From: J038 sp036734085
Lineage (GTDB): Bacteria > Chloroflexota > Anaerolineae > Aggregatilineales > Phototrophicaceae
Direction: 5' to 3'
Assembly (NCBI GenBank): GCA_036734085.1
Contig: DAIMZF010000144.1
Span: 1 to 8,557 of the forward strand
DNA: 8,557 bases
This document shows positions 1 to 6,241 of this stretch, in pieces (the first letter of the stretch is position 1; each line of letters begins with the position of its first letter). The position numbers were made by a program, and so were the translations under genes. The notes under the pieces are model-generated. The model searched no databases. It was not told where the DNA came from and was given only the letters and a program-made list of their open reading frames with translations.

Positions 1-755
1 TTTTTGTTGGGGAGCATATCGAAGGCCGTAATGAGATTGAAAAATTGCGCGCAAGCGGCCTGGCGGAAGCAATCGGCGCGGAATGGCACATCATCCAGCC
101 GGATTTTGAGGCTTACGCGAATCCTGTGATTGCGGTTAATCGTGCCCTGGCGCAAGCGATACAGGCGCACACGGATAAAACGCCGCTTATTTTTGCATCC
201 TGCTGTACACCTGCCGTTGGTGCGCTGAAAGGGCTAGAGGCGCACAACCCCGCTATGATCTGGATAGACGCACATGGAGACTTCAACACAACAGAGACTT
301 CACCTTCTGGCTTTTTGGGCGGGATGCCGCTTGCATGGGTCGTGGGGGATGGCGACCAGACCATTGTAAACGGTGTCGGCCTGACGCCGATTGACGCACA
401 TAACATCATCCTGACAGATGCCCGCGACCTTGACCCGCCAGAAGCCGAACGCCTGCAAAACAGCGCCATCACGCATCTAACAGACATCCGTGATTTGCTC
501 ACGGCGGATTTGCCACAAAAGCCTGTTTACATCCACTTTGATACAGATGTCTTAACTCTGGATGACATGCCCGGCATGAGCTTTCCTGCTACCGGTGGCC
601 CATCGTTGACTAATGCGCTTGAGGTGATACGACACCTCAAACAGAATGTTACGATTGCTGGTGTGTTGTTTAGCGTGTGGAACGACCTTTTACCCACAGA
701 AGGCAAAGCACTGGATTCGACGATTAAGCTGGCAAAGGCGTTTGCACAGCCATGA
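1..755 (+). CDS. Arginase/ureohydrolase-fold protein with degenerate active site (5' end outside window)
   Basis: The reading frame is open from base 3 and the upstream residues (VGEHIEGRNEIEKLRASGL) fit the conserved N-terminal region of the family, so the true start lies upstream; the in-frame TTG at 45 is probably not the start. The ureohydrolase core is clear: WIDAHGDFNTTETSPSG (about bases 261-311) supplies the Asp-x-His-x3-Asp metal ligands, and HFDTDVLTLDDMPG (about 534-575) supplies the second Asp-x-Asp pair. Three positions that matter in true arginases differ. The GGDHS metal-ligand segment reads ASCCT, the HGMPL catalytic His is Gly (GGMPL), and the late EVNP Glu is not evident (FSVWND). 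Classical arginase or agmatinase activity is therefore doubtful; another amidine substrate or a non-enzymatic role is possible. The stop overlaps the next start as ATGA, implying translational coupling to the kinase. The fold is secure, the substrate unknown. Confidence 0.85.
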   Translation, partial: FVGEHIEGRNEIEKLRASGLAEAIGAEWHIIQPDFEAYANPVIAVNRALAQAIQAHTDKTPLIFASCCTPAVGALKGLEAHNPAMIWIDAHGDFNTTETSPSGFLGGMPLAWVVGDGDQTIVNGVGLTPIDAHNIILTDARDLDPPEAERLQNSAITHLTDIRDLLTADLPQKPVYIHFDTDVLTLDDMPGMSFPATGGPSLTNALEVIRHLKQNVTIAGVLFSVWNDLLPTEGKALDSTIKLAKAFAQP

Positions 756-1582
756 GTGACCAACAAATCATCGACGGGCGTTACCGCGTGCTAGAGCGTG
801 TCGGTGAGGGCGCGATGGGCATTGTGTATCGGGGGGAAACTGTAGAAGATAAGACCCCTGTTGCTATAAAAGCCCTCAAGCCGAAGGCCATTGTAGAAAA
901 TCCTGCCCGCCTGGAGCGTTTCATCCGCGAAGCGCGGGCGCTGTATCAACTCAAGCATCCGCATATCGTTAAAGTGTTGGATACAGTGAAGTTCAACGGC
1001 GTGTACTTCATCATCATGGAATACATGCCGGGAGGCTCTCTGCGGCAGTTAATTCTTGCCGAAAAGAAACTGTCTATCCGCTTTACAGTGGAAACAGCAC
1101 TGGATTTAAGCGATGCACTCGTCCGCATTCACCGTATGCGGATTATCCACCGCGATGTGAAGCCGGATAATGTGTTGTTAGACGAACACAACGTTCCCCG
1201 TCTGACGGACTTCGGCGCGGCGCATTTTACCGATGCTTCCACACTGACCAAGCATGGCGCGTTCATCGGCACGATGCACTACATTGCGCCGGAAATTCTG
1301 ATTGGTCAGAGCTTCGATGCCCGCGCCGATATTTGGTCGATGGGCATTATGATTTATGAAATGCTGACCGGCTTCCGCCCATTTATGGGTGAGCGTATGA
1401 AGGATATTATCGTCGCTATCCTTCAGCAAAACATCCCGGATTTGCATAAACTGCGGCAGGATTGCCCGGCTAAGTTGGTTGAACTCGTAAACCATATGCT
1501 GGAAAAATCACCGGAGGCACGGGTTGGGAGTATGCGTGAGGTCGGCCTCCGGCTGGAAGAAATCCTTACTGAGCTTGATTAG
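752..1582 (+). CDS. Soluble Hanks-type serine/threonine protein kinase
   Basis: A 276-residue protein that is almost entirely a eukaryotic-like kinase domain, predicted to phosphorylate Ser/Thr on cytoplasmic proteins. All key elements are visible: Gly-rich loop VGEGAMGIVY (17-26), ATP-binding Lys40 in VAIK, alpha-C Glu60, catalytic loop HRDVKPDN (Asp135, Lys137, Asn140), DFG at 153-155, APE at 179-181 and the DxW motif near 193-195. It should be catalytically active; the Arg before the catalytic Asp (RD kinase) suggests control by activation-loop phosphorylation, and the loop holds Ser163, Thr164, Thr166 and Thr174. Unlike PknB-type kinases there is no transmembrane helix, PASTA repeat or other sensor domain, so input must come from a partner. 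The ATG lies in the ATGA overlap with the arginase-like gene and has no good Shine-Dalgarno of its own, consistent with coupled translation. The 3' end overlaps the opposing flavoprotein gene by 17 bp. Substrates cannot be deduced. Confidence 0.95.
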   Translation: MSDQQIIDGRYRVLERVGEGAMGIVYRGETVEDKTPVAIKALKPKAIVENPARLERFIREARALYQLKHPHIVKVLDTVKFNGVYFIIMEYMPGGSLRQLILAEKKLSIRFTVETALDLSDALVRIHRMRIIHRDVKPDNVLLDEHNVPRLTDFGAAHFTDASTLTKHGAFIGTMHYIAPEILIGQSFDARADIWSMGIMIYEMLTGFRPFMGERMKDIIVAILQQNIPDLHKLRQDCPAKLVELVNHMLEKSPEARVGSMREVGLRLEEILTELD

Positions 1583-2150
1583 CCGCTAGAATCGGACGCT
1601 CATCGTAGAAGAACGCGCCTTCAAAATCTGTCTCGACTTCTTTCTTCTTCGCGCTCCATGCCTCAATAGGTATGCAAAAGACGGTTGTTCGTTTTAATTC
1701 TTCCGTTACGGGTGGGCGGTAATCCTGCCCGGCGGCCAGATGCGGCGCGTATTTATCGAGCATCATCTGTAAGACGTGTGTTGCCTGTGCTTCATCACGG
1801 ACGATTTCCGCACGACCGAAGGCCGTCACCCCCGCATATTCCACGCTGAATTCTAAAGCAGTCGGGGCAGGGAGCAAGCGCCCCATTTCCATGATGCTGA
1901 AGCACACCTGCGGGAATTCCTCGACGTTGCTTCGTGTGCGTCCTACCTGTGCTGTATGTATATAGATACTGTGGCTGGCTTCATCGTAAACAAAGATGTT
2001 GGTATTGATGAATGGCTGGCCGTTGTGCACGGTTGCGAGTGTGCCTACTGGCGCAGAATGTAAAAATTGCTTAATCCATGCTTCATCATCCACGATGCGA
2101 TCTTTCCGGCGCACATCATTGGGGGGCTGGCTGGCATAGTCTTTTGCCAT
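1566..2150 (-). CDS. Pyridoxamine 5'-phosphate oxidase-related flavin-binding protein (NimA-like)
   Basis: A 194-residue protein of the split-barrel FMN-binding fold. The N-terminal signature (RRKDRIVDDEAWIKQFL, 14-30, then VGTLATVHNGQPFINTNIFVYDE) and IYIHTAQVGRTRSN (62-75) correspond to the barrel strands and phosphate-contacting loop of the NimA/Pyridox_ox_2 group. The C-terminal region YRPPVTEELKRTTVFCIPIEAWSAKKKE is also typical. NimA proteins reduce 5-nitroimidazoles, but most relatives are uncharacterised flavin- or F420-dependent reductases or heme-binding proteins, so a resistance role should not be assumed. The ATG at 2150 is supported by a strong Shine-Dalgarno (AGAGGAGA, 2159-2166, 8 nt away). 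It converges on the kinase gene with a 17-bp overlap and diverges from the pcs-like gene. The fold assignment is firm, the reaction is not. Confidence 0.88.
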   Translation of the reverse strand: MAKDYASQPPNDVRRKDRIVDDEAWIKQFLHSAPVGTLATVHNGQPFINTNIFVYDEASHSIYIHTAQVGRTRSNVEEFPQVCFSIMEMGRLLPAPTALEFSVEYAGVTAFGRAEIVRDEAQATHVLQMMLDKYAPHLAAGQDYRPPVTEELKRTTVFCIPIEAWSAKKKEVETDFEGAFFYDERPILAANQAQ

Positions 2151-2158
2151 CGATTTTA

Positions 2159-2166
2159 TCTCCTCT
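2159..2166 (-). promoter_or_regulatory. Strong Shine-Dalgarno for the NimA-like gene
   Basis: Read on the minus strand this is AGAGGAGA, close to the ideal anti-16S complement, ending 8 nt before the ATG at 2150-2148. It fixes that start and is the best ribosome binding site in the window. Confidence 0.8.
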
Positions 2167-2213
2167 GTCGTGAAAATAAGCGAAGCGCACGAGCTAAGAG
2201 CACTTTACGATGC

Positions 2214-2246
2214 TGGTCTGCTTGGTCATAGTGCCAATGCAGACCA
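2214..2246. promoter_or_regulatory. 33-nt inverted repeat/hairpin in the divergent flavoprotein-pcs gap
   Basis: The arms TGGTCTGC (2214-2221) and GCAGACCA (2239-2246) are perfect inverted repeats of 8 bp. Pairing continues inward with TTGG (2222-2225) against CCAA (2234-2237), leaving one bulged T (2238) and an 8-nt loop (2226-2233), so about 12 base pairs form. It lies 64 nt upstream of the minus-strand ATG and about 60-110 nt upstream of the possible pcs starts. No plus-strand gene precedes it, and the run of T's downstream (from about 2258) is separated from the stem by 11 nt, so an intrinsic terminator is unlikely. An operator for a dimeric regulator or a structured leader is more plausible. 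Its regulatory function is inferred. Confidence 0.55.
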
Positions 2247-2282
2247 ACCATGTTAAATATTTTTCTCGATGCTTCTTTAATG

Positions 2283-2310
2283 TTGTAAACCACAGAAATT
2301 TAAGCATAAT
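2283..2310 (+). promoter_or_regulatory. Possible sigma70-type promoter for the pcs-like gene
   Basis: TTGTAA (2283-2288) and CATAAT (2305-2310) are 16 nt apart in a markedly AT-rich stretch between the divergent genes. The transcription start would fall near 2317. If this is the real promoter, translation must begin downstream of the ATG at 2309, at the GTG at 2339 or 2348 or the ATG at 2360. Both hexamers are imperfect and AT-rich DNA gives chance matches, so this is tentative. Confidence 0.3.
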
Positions 2311-3088
2311 GGATATAAACCTTAATCTTGTTAAATTGGTGCGAATAGTGAACGCTCAAATGACACAACTTGCCCTTGCTTGGGGAGTCCATATTTATAC
2401 GATGTCCGGTGGTGCGCTGGGGATGTTGGCACTGGTTGCGCTGGTAGACGGCAAAACGCCGCTTGCTTTGTTACTGCTGGCGGTTGCCATCGTGATTGAC
2501 ATGACCGACGGCCTTTTGGCGCGTAAATGTCGCGTGCGGGAGCTTCTGCCCAACTTTGACGGCGCAAAAGTCGATGACCTGGTAGATTTTTTAACTTACG
2601 TTTGGGCGCCTGTTTTAATCCTGCATGTTGAAGGTCTGGTGACGAACCCGATCTGGTTATTATTGCCTGTTGTTGGGAGTTTATACGCCTATGGCAGACC
2701 GGGAATGAAGGAAATTGAAGGCGAAGCGTTCTTCGTCGGCTTCCCGTCTTACTGGAATATCCTGGTGCTGTATGTGTACTGGCTACAACCTACGGAATCT
2801 TTCACCATAGGTTTGCTGATTCTGTTTTTTGTGTTGTCATTTCTGCCCACACGCTATCTGTACCCCTCCAAAAACCCTAAGTATCCACTGGCGACCCTGG
2901 GCTTAGGCGCGATTTGGTTGGTGCTCATCGGTGGATTGCTGGCACAGCCCACCCCCAACGAAACACTGGTGACAATCAGCCTGTTCTACCCGCTATACTA
3001 TCTGGGTGCGAGCTTCTATGTGGAGATTGACCACCGCCTGAGCCAATTGAATGACCGCGCCAATGCGGATACGCTCGACGCGGTGTAG
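2309..3088 (+). CDS. pcs: CDP-alcohol phosphatidyltransferase, probable phosphatidylcholine synthase
   Basis: This probably condenses CDP-diacylglycerol with choline to give phosphatidylcholine and CMP in the cytoplasmic membrane. Residues 67-93 (counted from 2309) fit the family motif D67-G68-x2-A71-R72-x12-G85-x3-D89-x3-D93. The x12 spacer, rather than the usual x8, is the hallmark of rhizobial-type Pcs. Pcs-like blocks follow: DFLTYVWAP, GMKEIEGEAFFVGFPSYWN (132-150) and FLPTRYLYP (178-186). The protein is hydrophobic, with several membrane segments separated by short loops and a polar C-terminal tail. The start is uncertain. An in-frame ATG exists at 2210, but residues from there have no family counterpart and the hairpin lies inside. 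The ATG at 2309 gives 259 residues and the ATG at 2360 gives 242, close to the roughly 240 of S. meliloti Pcs; no start has a clear Shine-Dalgarno. The gene ends 21 bp from the end of uvrC. The fold is certain; choline as acceptor is likely but inferred. Confidence 0.85.
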   Translation: MDINLNLVKLVRIVNAQMTQLALAWGVHIYTMSGGALGMLALVALVDGKTPLALLLLAVAIVIDMTDGLLARKCRVRELLPNFDGAKVDDLVDFLTYVWAPVLILHVEGLVTNPIWLLLPVVGSLYAYGRPGMKEIEGEAFFVGFPSYWNILVLYVYWLQPTESFTIGLLILFFVLSFLPTRYLYPSKNPKYPLATLGLGAIWLVLIGGLLAQPTPNETLVTISLFYPLYYLGASFYVEIDHRLSQLNDRANADTLDAV

Positions 3089-3109
3089 TAGACATACACA
3101 ACACCCCCG

Positions 3110-4993
3110 TTACAGCATCTCTTTGATGGTTTCCGCCAATTGCAGGTTAATTCCGCCTACCGCCATCAGTTGTTCTACGCTGGCCTGGCGGATGGCATCA
3201 ATGGAATTGTCGAAAGCCTTAAGCAATGCTCTGCGTTTTTTTGGCCCAATGCCGGGTATCGTCTCTAGCTTGCTTGCCATGCCGATTTTATCCCGGCGTT
3301 GGCGATGGCTGGTGATGGCGAAGCGGTGTGCTTCATCCCGTACACGCTGGACAAGGTAGAGTGCCGGGCTATCACGCGGCAGAAGAATAGACTCTGGACG
3401 TGCTGGCAAAAACAACTCCTCCTGCCTTTTCGCCAGCGATGCCACCGGCACACGCTCCAGCAGATTAAACGATGTCAGTACTTCGATAGCCACATTTAAC
3501 TGTCCTTTGCCGCCGTCAATCAGCAGTAAATCCGGCAGGATGCGCCATGTCTCATCACGGTCTGGCTTGCCGGGTGTGGTTGGTGTGGGGTTTTCTGTCG
3601 CGCTGATGTAACGCTGAAAGCGGCGCGTCAGAGCTTCGCGCATGGATTGATAATCGTCACTGCCTTCGTGGGCGACTGTGCGGATGTTGAACTTGCGATA
3701 TTCACTCTTACGCGGGACACCTTGCACAAACATCACCCGGCTGGCTACGATAGCTGTACCCTGTGTGGTGCTGATGTCGTAGCACTCAATGCGGTTAGGG
3801 ATGCGGGGCAGACCCAGCGCCACTTGGAGCGCGGTCAGGGCTTCTTCCTGCTTGGTGCTATCCGCTTCCCACTGGGCTTTAAACATCTTCATCGCCTCTA
3901 GTGCGTTTTCTTGCGCCATCTGCACCAGCCCGCGCTTGTTGCCGCGTTGGGGCACGGTGATTTGCACTTTGCTAGAGCCGCGCTTATCGCTCAACCAACG
4001 CTCGATGATGCGCGATTCCTCAATTTCGTTAGGCAGGATAAGCTCACGCGGCACGTCGTCACTTTCACCATAAAATTGTGTGATGAACTGGCCGATGACT
4101 TCTTCATCACTGGCTTCGTCGGTGTTATCCAGTGGGCGGGAATCACTGCCAATCAATTTACCGTTGCGGATGAACAAAATCTGCATGACAGCTTCGTTTT
4201 TATCTCGTGCAAGGGCGATAACATCATGGTCTGTCATCTGTGGACTGACGGCCTTGTGCTTCTGCGTGATGAACTCAATCGCTTGTAGTTGGTCGCGCAG
4301 GACGGCGGCGCGTTCAAAGTTTAAATCTTCCGATGCCTGGAGCATTTCCTGTGAAATACGTGCGACCACGCCTTCGGATTTGCCACTCAACACATCCATG
4401 AGTTCCTGAATCATGGCGCGGTACTGCGCTTTATCCACCTTGCCGATGCACGGCGCATTACACAGGCCAATATCCCAGAATAAACAGGCGCGTTCGTCCG
4501 TGCCAGTAATCACCCGGTCACACGTTAAATATGGGAAGGCCTTCCGCAATACACGGAGTGTATTCTGCACCGCCCACATTGCGGAATATGGGCCGAAGTA
4601 GCGGCTTCCATCCTTCTTGATGCGGCGCGTCGTTTCCACACGCGGGAAGTCATTCTGCCACGAAACCACGATGTAAGGGTAACGTTTATCATCCTTCATC
4701 AGGATGTTAAAACGCGGCTTGTGGCGCTTAATCATGTTTTCTTCCAGGATGAGTGCATGGACTTCGCTCTCAGCCACGATAAAATCAATATCAGCCACCA
4801 GCGAACGCATCCGCAAGGTTTTGGGGTCATTTTGGGGGGCGGATGTAAAATAACTGCGTACTCGGTGACGCAGACGTTTGGCCTTGCCCACATAGATAAT
4901 TTTGCCCTCGTTGTCCTTCATCAGATAGACACCGGGCTTTAGGGGTAAATTCTTAAGGATAGTCTGGATGTGTTCAGGTGTTTGGAACGCCAT
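3110..4993 (-). CDS. uvrC: UvrABC excinuclease subunit C
   Basis: UvrC makes both incisions, 3' and 5' of a bulky DNA lesion, after UvrA-UvrB have loaded on the damage. At 627 residues it is full length for the family. The domain order is canonical. An N-terminal GIY-YIG nuclease (about 18-95; PGVYLMKD and IIYVGKAKRLRHR, with Glu84 in LILEEN) makes the 3' cut. A cysteine cluster follows at C158, C170, C178 and C182. The UvrB-interacting UVR motif is at about 218-245 (DLNFERAAVLRDQL). The RNase H-like nuclease for the 5' cut has likely catalytic residues D406 (ECYDIS), D446/D447, D493 (LIDGGKGQ) and H556 (EAHRF). The C-terminal double helix-hairpin-helix starts near 576 (ETIPGIGPKKRRALL). The ATG at 4993 has only a weak upstream ribosome site. 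uvrC is transcribed divergently from proB and stands alone, without other repair genes nearby. Confidence 0.98.
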   Translation of the reverse strand: MAFQTPEHIQTILKNLPLKPGVYLMKDNEGKIIYVGKAKRLRHRVRSYFTSAPQNDPKTLRMRSLVADIDFIVAESEVHALILEENMIKRHKPRFNILMKDDKRYPYIVVSWQNDFPRVETTRRIKKDGSRYFGPYSAMWAVQNTLRVLRKAFPYLTCDRVITGTDERACLFWDIGLCNAPCIGKVDKAQYRAMIQELMDVLSGKSEGVVARISQEMLQASEDLNFERAAVLRDQLQAIEFITQKHKAVSPQMTDHDVIALARDKNEAVMQILFIRNGKLIGSDSRPLDNTDEASDEEVIGQFITQFYGESDDVPRELILPNEIEESRIIERWLSDKRGSSKVQITVPQRGNKRGLVQMAQENALEAMKMFKAQWEADSTKQEEALTALQVALGLPRIPNRIECYDISTTQGTAIVASRVMFVQGVPRKSEYRKFNIRTVAHEGSDDYQSMREALTRRFQRYISATENPTPTTPGKPDRDETWRILPDLLLIDGGKGQLNVAIEVLTSFNLLERVPVASLAKRQEELFLPARPESILLPRDSPALYLVQRVRDEAHRFAITSHRQRRDKIGMASKLETIPGIGPKKRRALLKAFDNSIDAIRQASVEQLMAVGGINLQLAETIKEML

Positions 4994-5032
4994 AAGTTTA
5001 ATCCGGTAATTGATGGATAGTAAATCTGTTCT

Positions 5033-5038
5033 ATTCTA
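5033..5038 (-). promoter_or_regulatory. uvrC: Candidate -10 element for uvrC
   Basis: On the minus strand this reads TAGAAT, one base from the sigma70 -10 consensus, 39 nt upstream of the uvrC ATG. The nearest -35-like sequence, TTTACA, is only 14 nt away, which is shorter than normal. No SOS (LexA) box of either the E. coli or B. subtilis type is evident to me in the gap. Low confidence. Confidence 0.25.
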
Positions 5039-5087
5039 GCGCAGAAATGCGTTGTAAACCCAGAGTCAGCCTGACAGAATTTTGACG

Positions 5088-5093
5088 TATAAT
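5088..5093 (+). promoter_or_regulatory. proB: Candidate -10 element for proBA
   Basis: A perfect TATAAT lies 50 nt upstream of the proB ATG in the divergent uvrC/proB gap. No good -35 hexamer is found at 16-18 nt spacing; CTGACA at 5071-5076 is too close, at 11 nt. Transcription would start near 5100, inside the inverted repeat that follows. The weak -35 suggests that an activator may help, or that the match is partly fortuitous. Confidence 0.45.
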
Positions 5094-5094
5094 C

Positions 5095-5115
5095 AGCGCG
5101 TCAGCATCACGCGCT
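5095..5115. promoter_or_regulatory. 7-7-7 inverted repeat over the presumed proB transcription start
   Basis: The arms AGCGCGT (5095-5101) and ACGCGCT (5109-5115) are perfect inverted repeats around a 7-nt spacer. The dyad begins one base after the TATAAT and ends 28 nt before the proB ATG. Its position fits a repressor operator or a 5'-leader hairpin for the proBA mRNA. The arms are short and GC-rich and no regulator is encoded beside it, so its function is inferred from position alone. Confidence 0.4.
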
Positions 5116-5143
5116 TCAGATTGAATGAGAAAGCAAAGGCACT

Positions 5144-6241
5144 ATGGCACGGATTGTCGTCAAAGTGGGTACGAGTACGCTAACAGGGGGCACGCCAAAC
5201 CTCAACCGTCAACGAATTCTGGAGCTTGTCCAGCAGATGGCCGCCCTGCATCAGCGTGGAGATGAAATCATTCTGGTCTCATCGGGGGCACAGGCCGCCG
5301 GGCGCGAACGCCTGAACTTCCCGGATTTGGGGCGTAGCGTACCCGCCAAACAGATGTTGAGTGCCGTAGGGCAAGGGCGGCTAATGCACATTTATGGAGA
5401 GATGTTCGACATCTTCGGCGTGACGGTGGGGCAGGTGTTGCTCACGCGGGATGACTTAAGCGACCGCCCGCGTTACCTCAACGCGCGCGATACATTGCTC
5501 ACCTTGCTGGAATGGCGCATCGTGCCCATCATCAACGAAAATGATACCGTCGCCACCAATGAAATCCGCGTGGGCGACAACGACAATCTTTCCGCGATGG
5601 TAGCGAGTGCACTCGAAGCGGATCTGCTGATTCTGTTGACAGACCAGGCCGGGCTATTCACCGCAGACCCGCGCAAGAATGCTACCGCCCAGCTTATTGA
5701 ACATATCGACAAAATAGACGCCGCTACATATGCGCTTGCCAGTGGTGCAGGCACACGACTCGGCACAGGTGGCATGATAACAAAAATTGAAGCCGCACAG
5801 ACGGCGACCCGAAGCGGTGTACAAACGGTCATCGCGGCGGGGACTTTGCCGGACGTTATCGCCCGGGTTGCCAGTGGGGAGCGTATCGGCACACGATTTG
5901 AACCCACTGCCACACATATTGAAGGCCGCAAACGCTGGTTACTGACTGACCGCGCACAGGGGCGTGTGTATGTGGACGCAGGCGCGGCACAGGCGCTTGT
6001 AAAAAAGGGCGCGAGCCTGCTCCCTGTGGGTGTGGTGCGCGTGGAAGGCATCTTCGAGCGGGGCGCGACTTTGGCGGTCTGTTCAGCACAGTCGGCCATC
6101 ATCGCGCAAGGCATGACTAATTATAGCAGTGCGGAGGTTGCTAAGTTGCAGGGGATGAAGTCCGCACAAATTCATGATATTTTGGGGTATAGTTATGGGG
6201 ATTACGTCATTCATAGAAACAATATGGTGCTTTTAACATGA
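5144..6241 (+). CDS. proB: Glutamate 5-kinase with C-terminal PUA domain
   Basis: ProB phosphorylates L-glutamate with ATP to gamma-glutamyl phosphate, the committed first step of proline synthesis. The 365-residue length is normal for the two-domain form. The amino acid kinase domain (1 to about 250) begins VVKVGTSTL (5-13) and contains LVSSGAQAAGRE (44-55), the substrate-binding NENDTV (131-136), GDNDNLSA (144-151) and GTGGMITKIEAA (207-218). A PUA domain follows (about 270-350, GRVYVDAGAAQALVKKGASLL). In characterised ProB proteins proline feedback acts on the kinase domain, and the PUA module influences oligomerisation and regulation. The ATG has a short AAAGG ribosome site (5135-5139) 4 nt upstream. 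The TGA overlaps the proA ATG (ATGA), indicating an operon with coupled translation, which suits the labile acyl-phosphate intermediate. proC is not in the window. Confidence 0.98.
   Translation: MARIVVKVGTSTLTGGTPNLNRQRILELVQQMAALHQRGDEIILVSSGAQAAGRERLNFPDLGRSVPAKQMLSAVGQGRLMHIYGEMFDIFGVTVGQVLLTRDDLSDRPRYLNARDTLLTLLEWRIVPIINENDTVATNEIRVGDNDNLSAMVASALEADLLILLTDQAGLFTADPRKNATAQLIEHIDKIDAATYALASGAGTRLGTGGMITKIEAAQTATRSGVQTVIAAGTLPDVIARVASGERIGTRFEPTATHIEGRKRWLLTDRAQGRVYVDAGAAQALVKKGASLLPVGVVRVEGIFERGATLAVCSAQSAIIAQGMTNYSSAEVAKLQGMKSAQIHDILGYSYGDYVIHRNNMVLLT

Noticed and set aside
45..47. TTG at 45 as the start of the arginase-like gene
   Set aside because: The same frame is open to the window edge and the residues before it fit the family's N-terminal region, so the gene is more likely truncated by the window.
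1566..2150. Nitroimidazole resistance gene nim
   Set aside because: Only the flavin-binding fold is evident; most NimA-like proteins in environmental bacteria have no shown role in resistance.
2214..2265. Intrinsic terminator in the flavoprotein-pcs gap
   Set aside because: No plus-strand gene precedes it, the T-run begins 11 nt after the stem, and on the minus strand no U-tract follows the stem.
3299..4942. Several plus-strand open frames opposite uvrC
   Set aside because: They overlap each other, have no family resemblance or ribosome sites, and uvrC is unambiguous on the other strand.
5473..6114. 213-residue open frame antisense to proB
   Set aside because: It is rich in Ser, Arg, Ala and Val with no family resemblance and lies wholly opposite a well-conserved gene; it is a codon-bias shadow.
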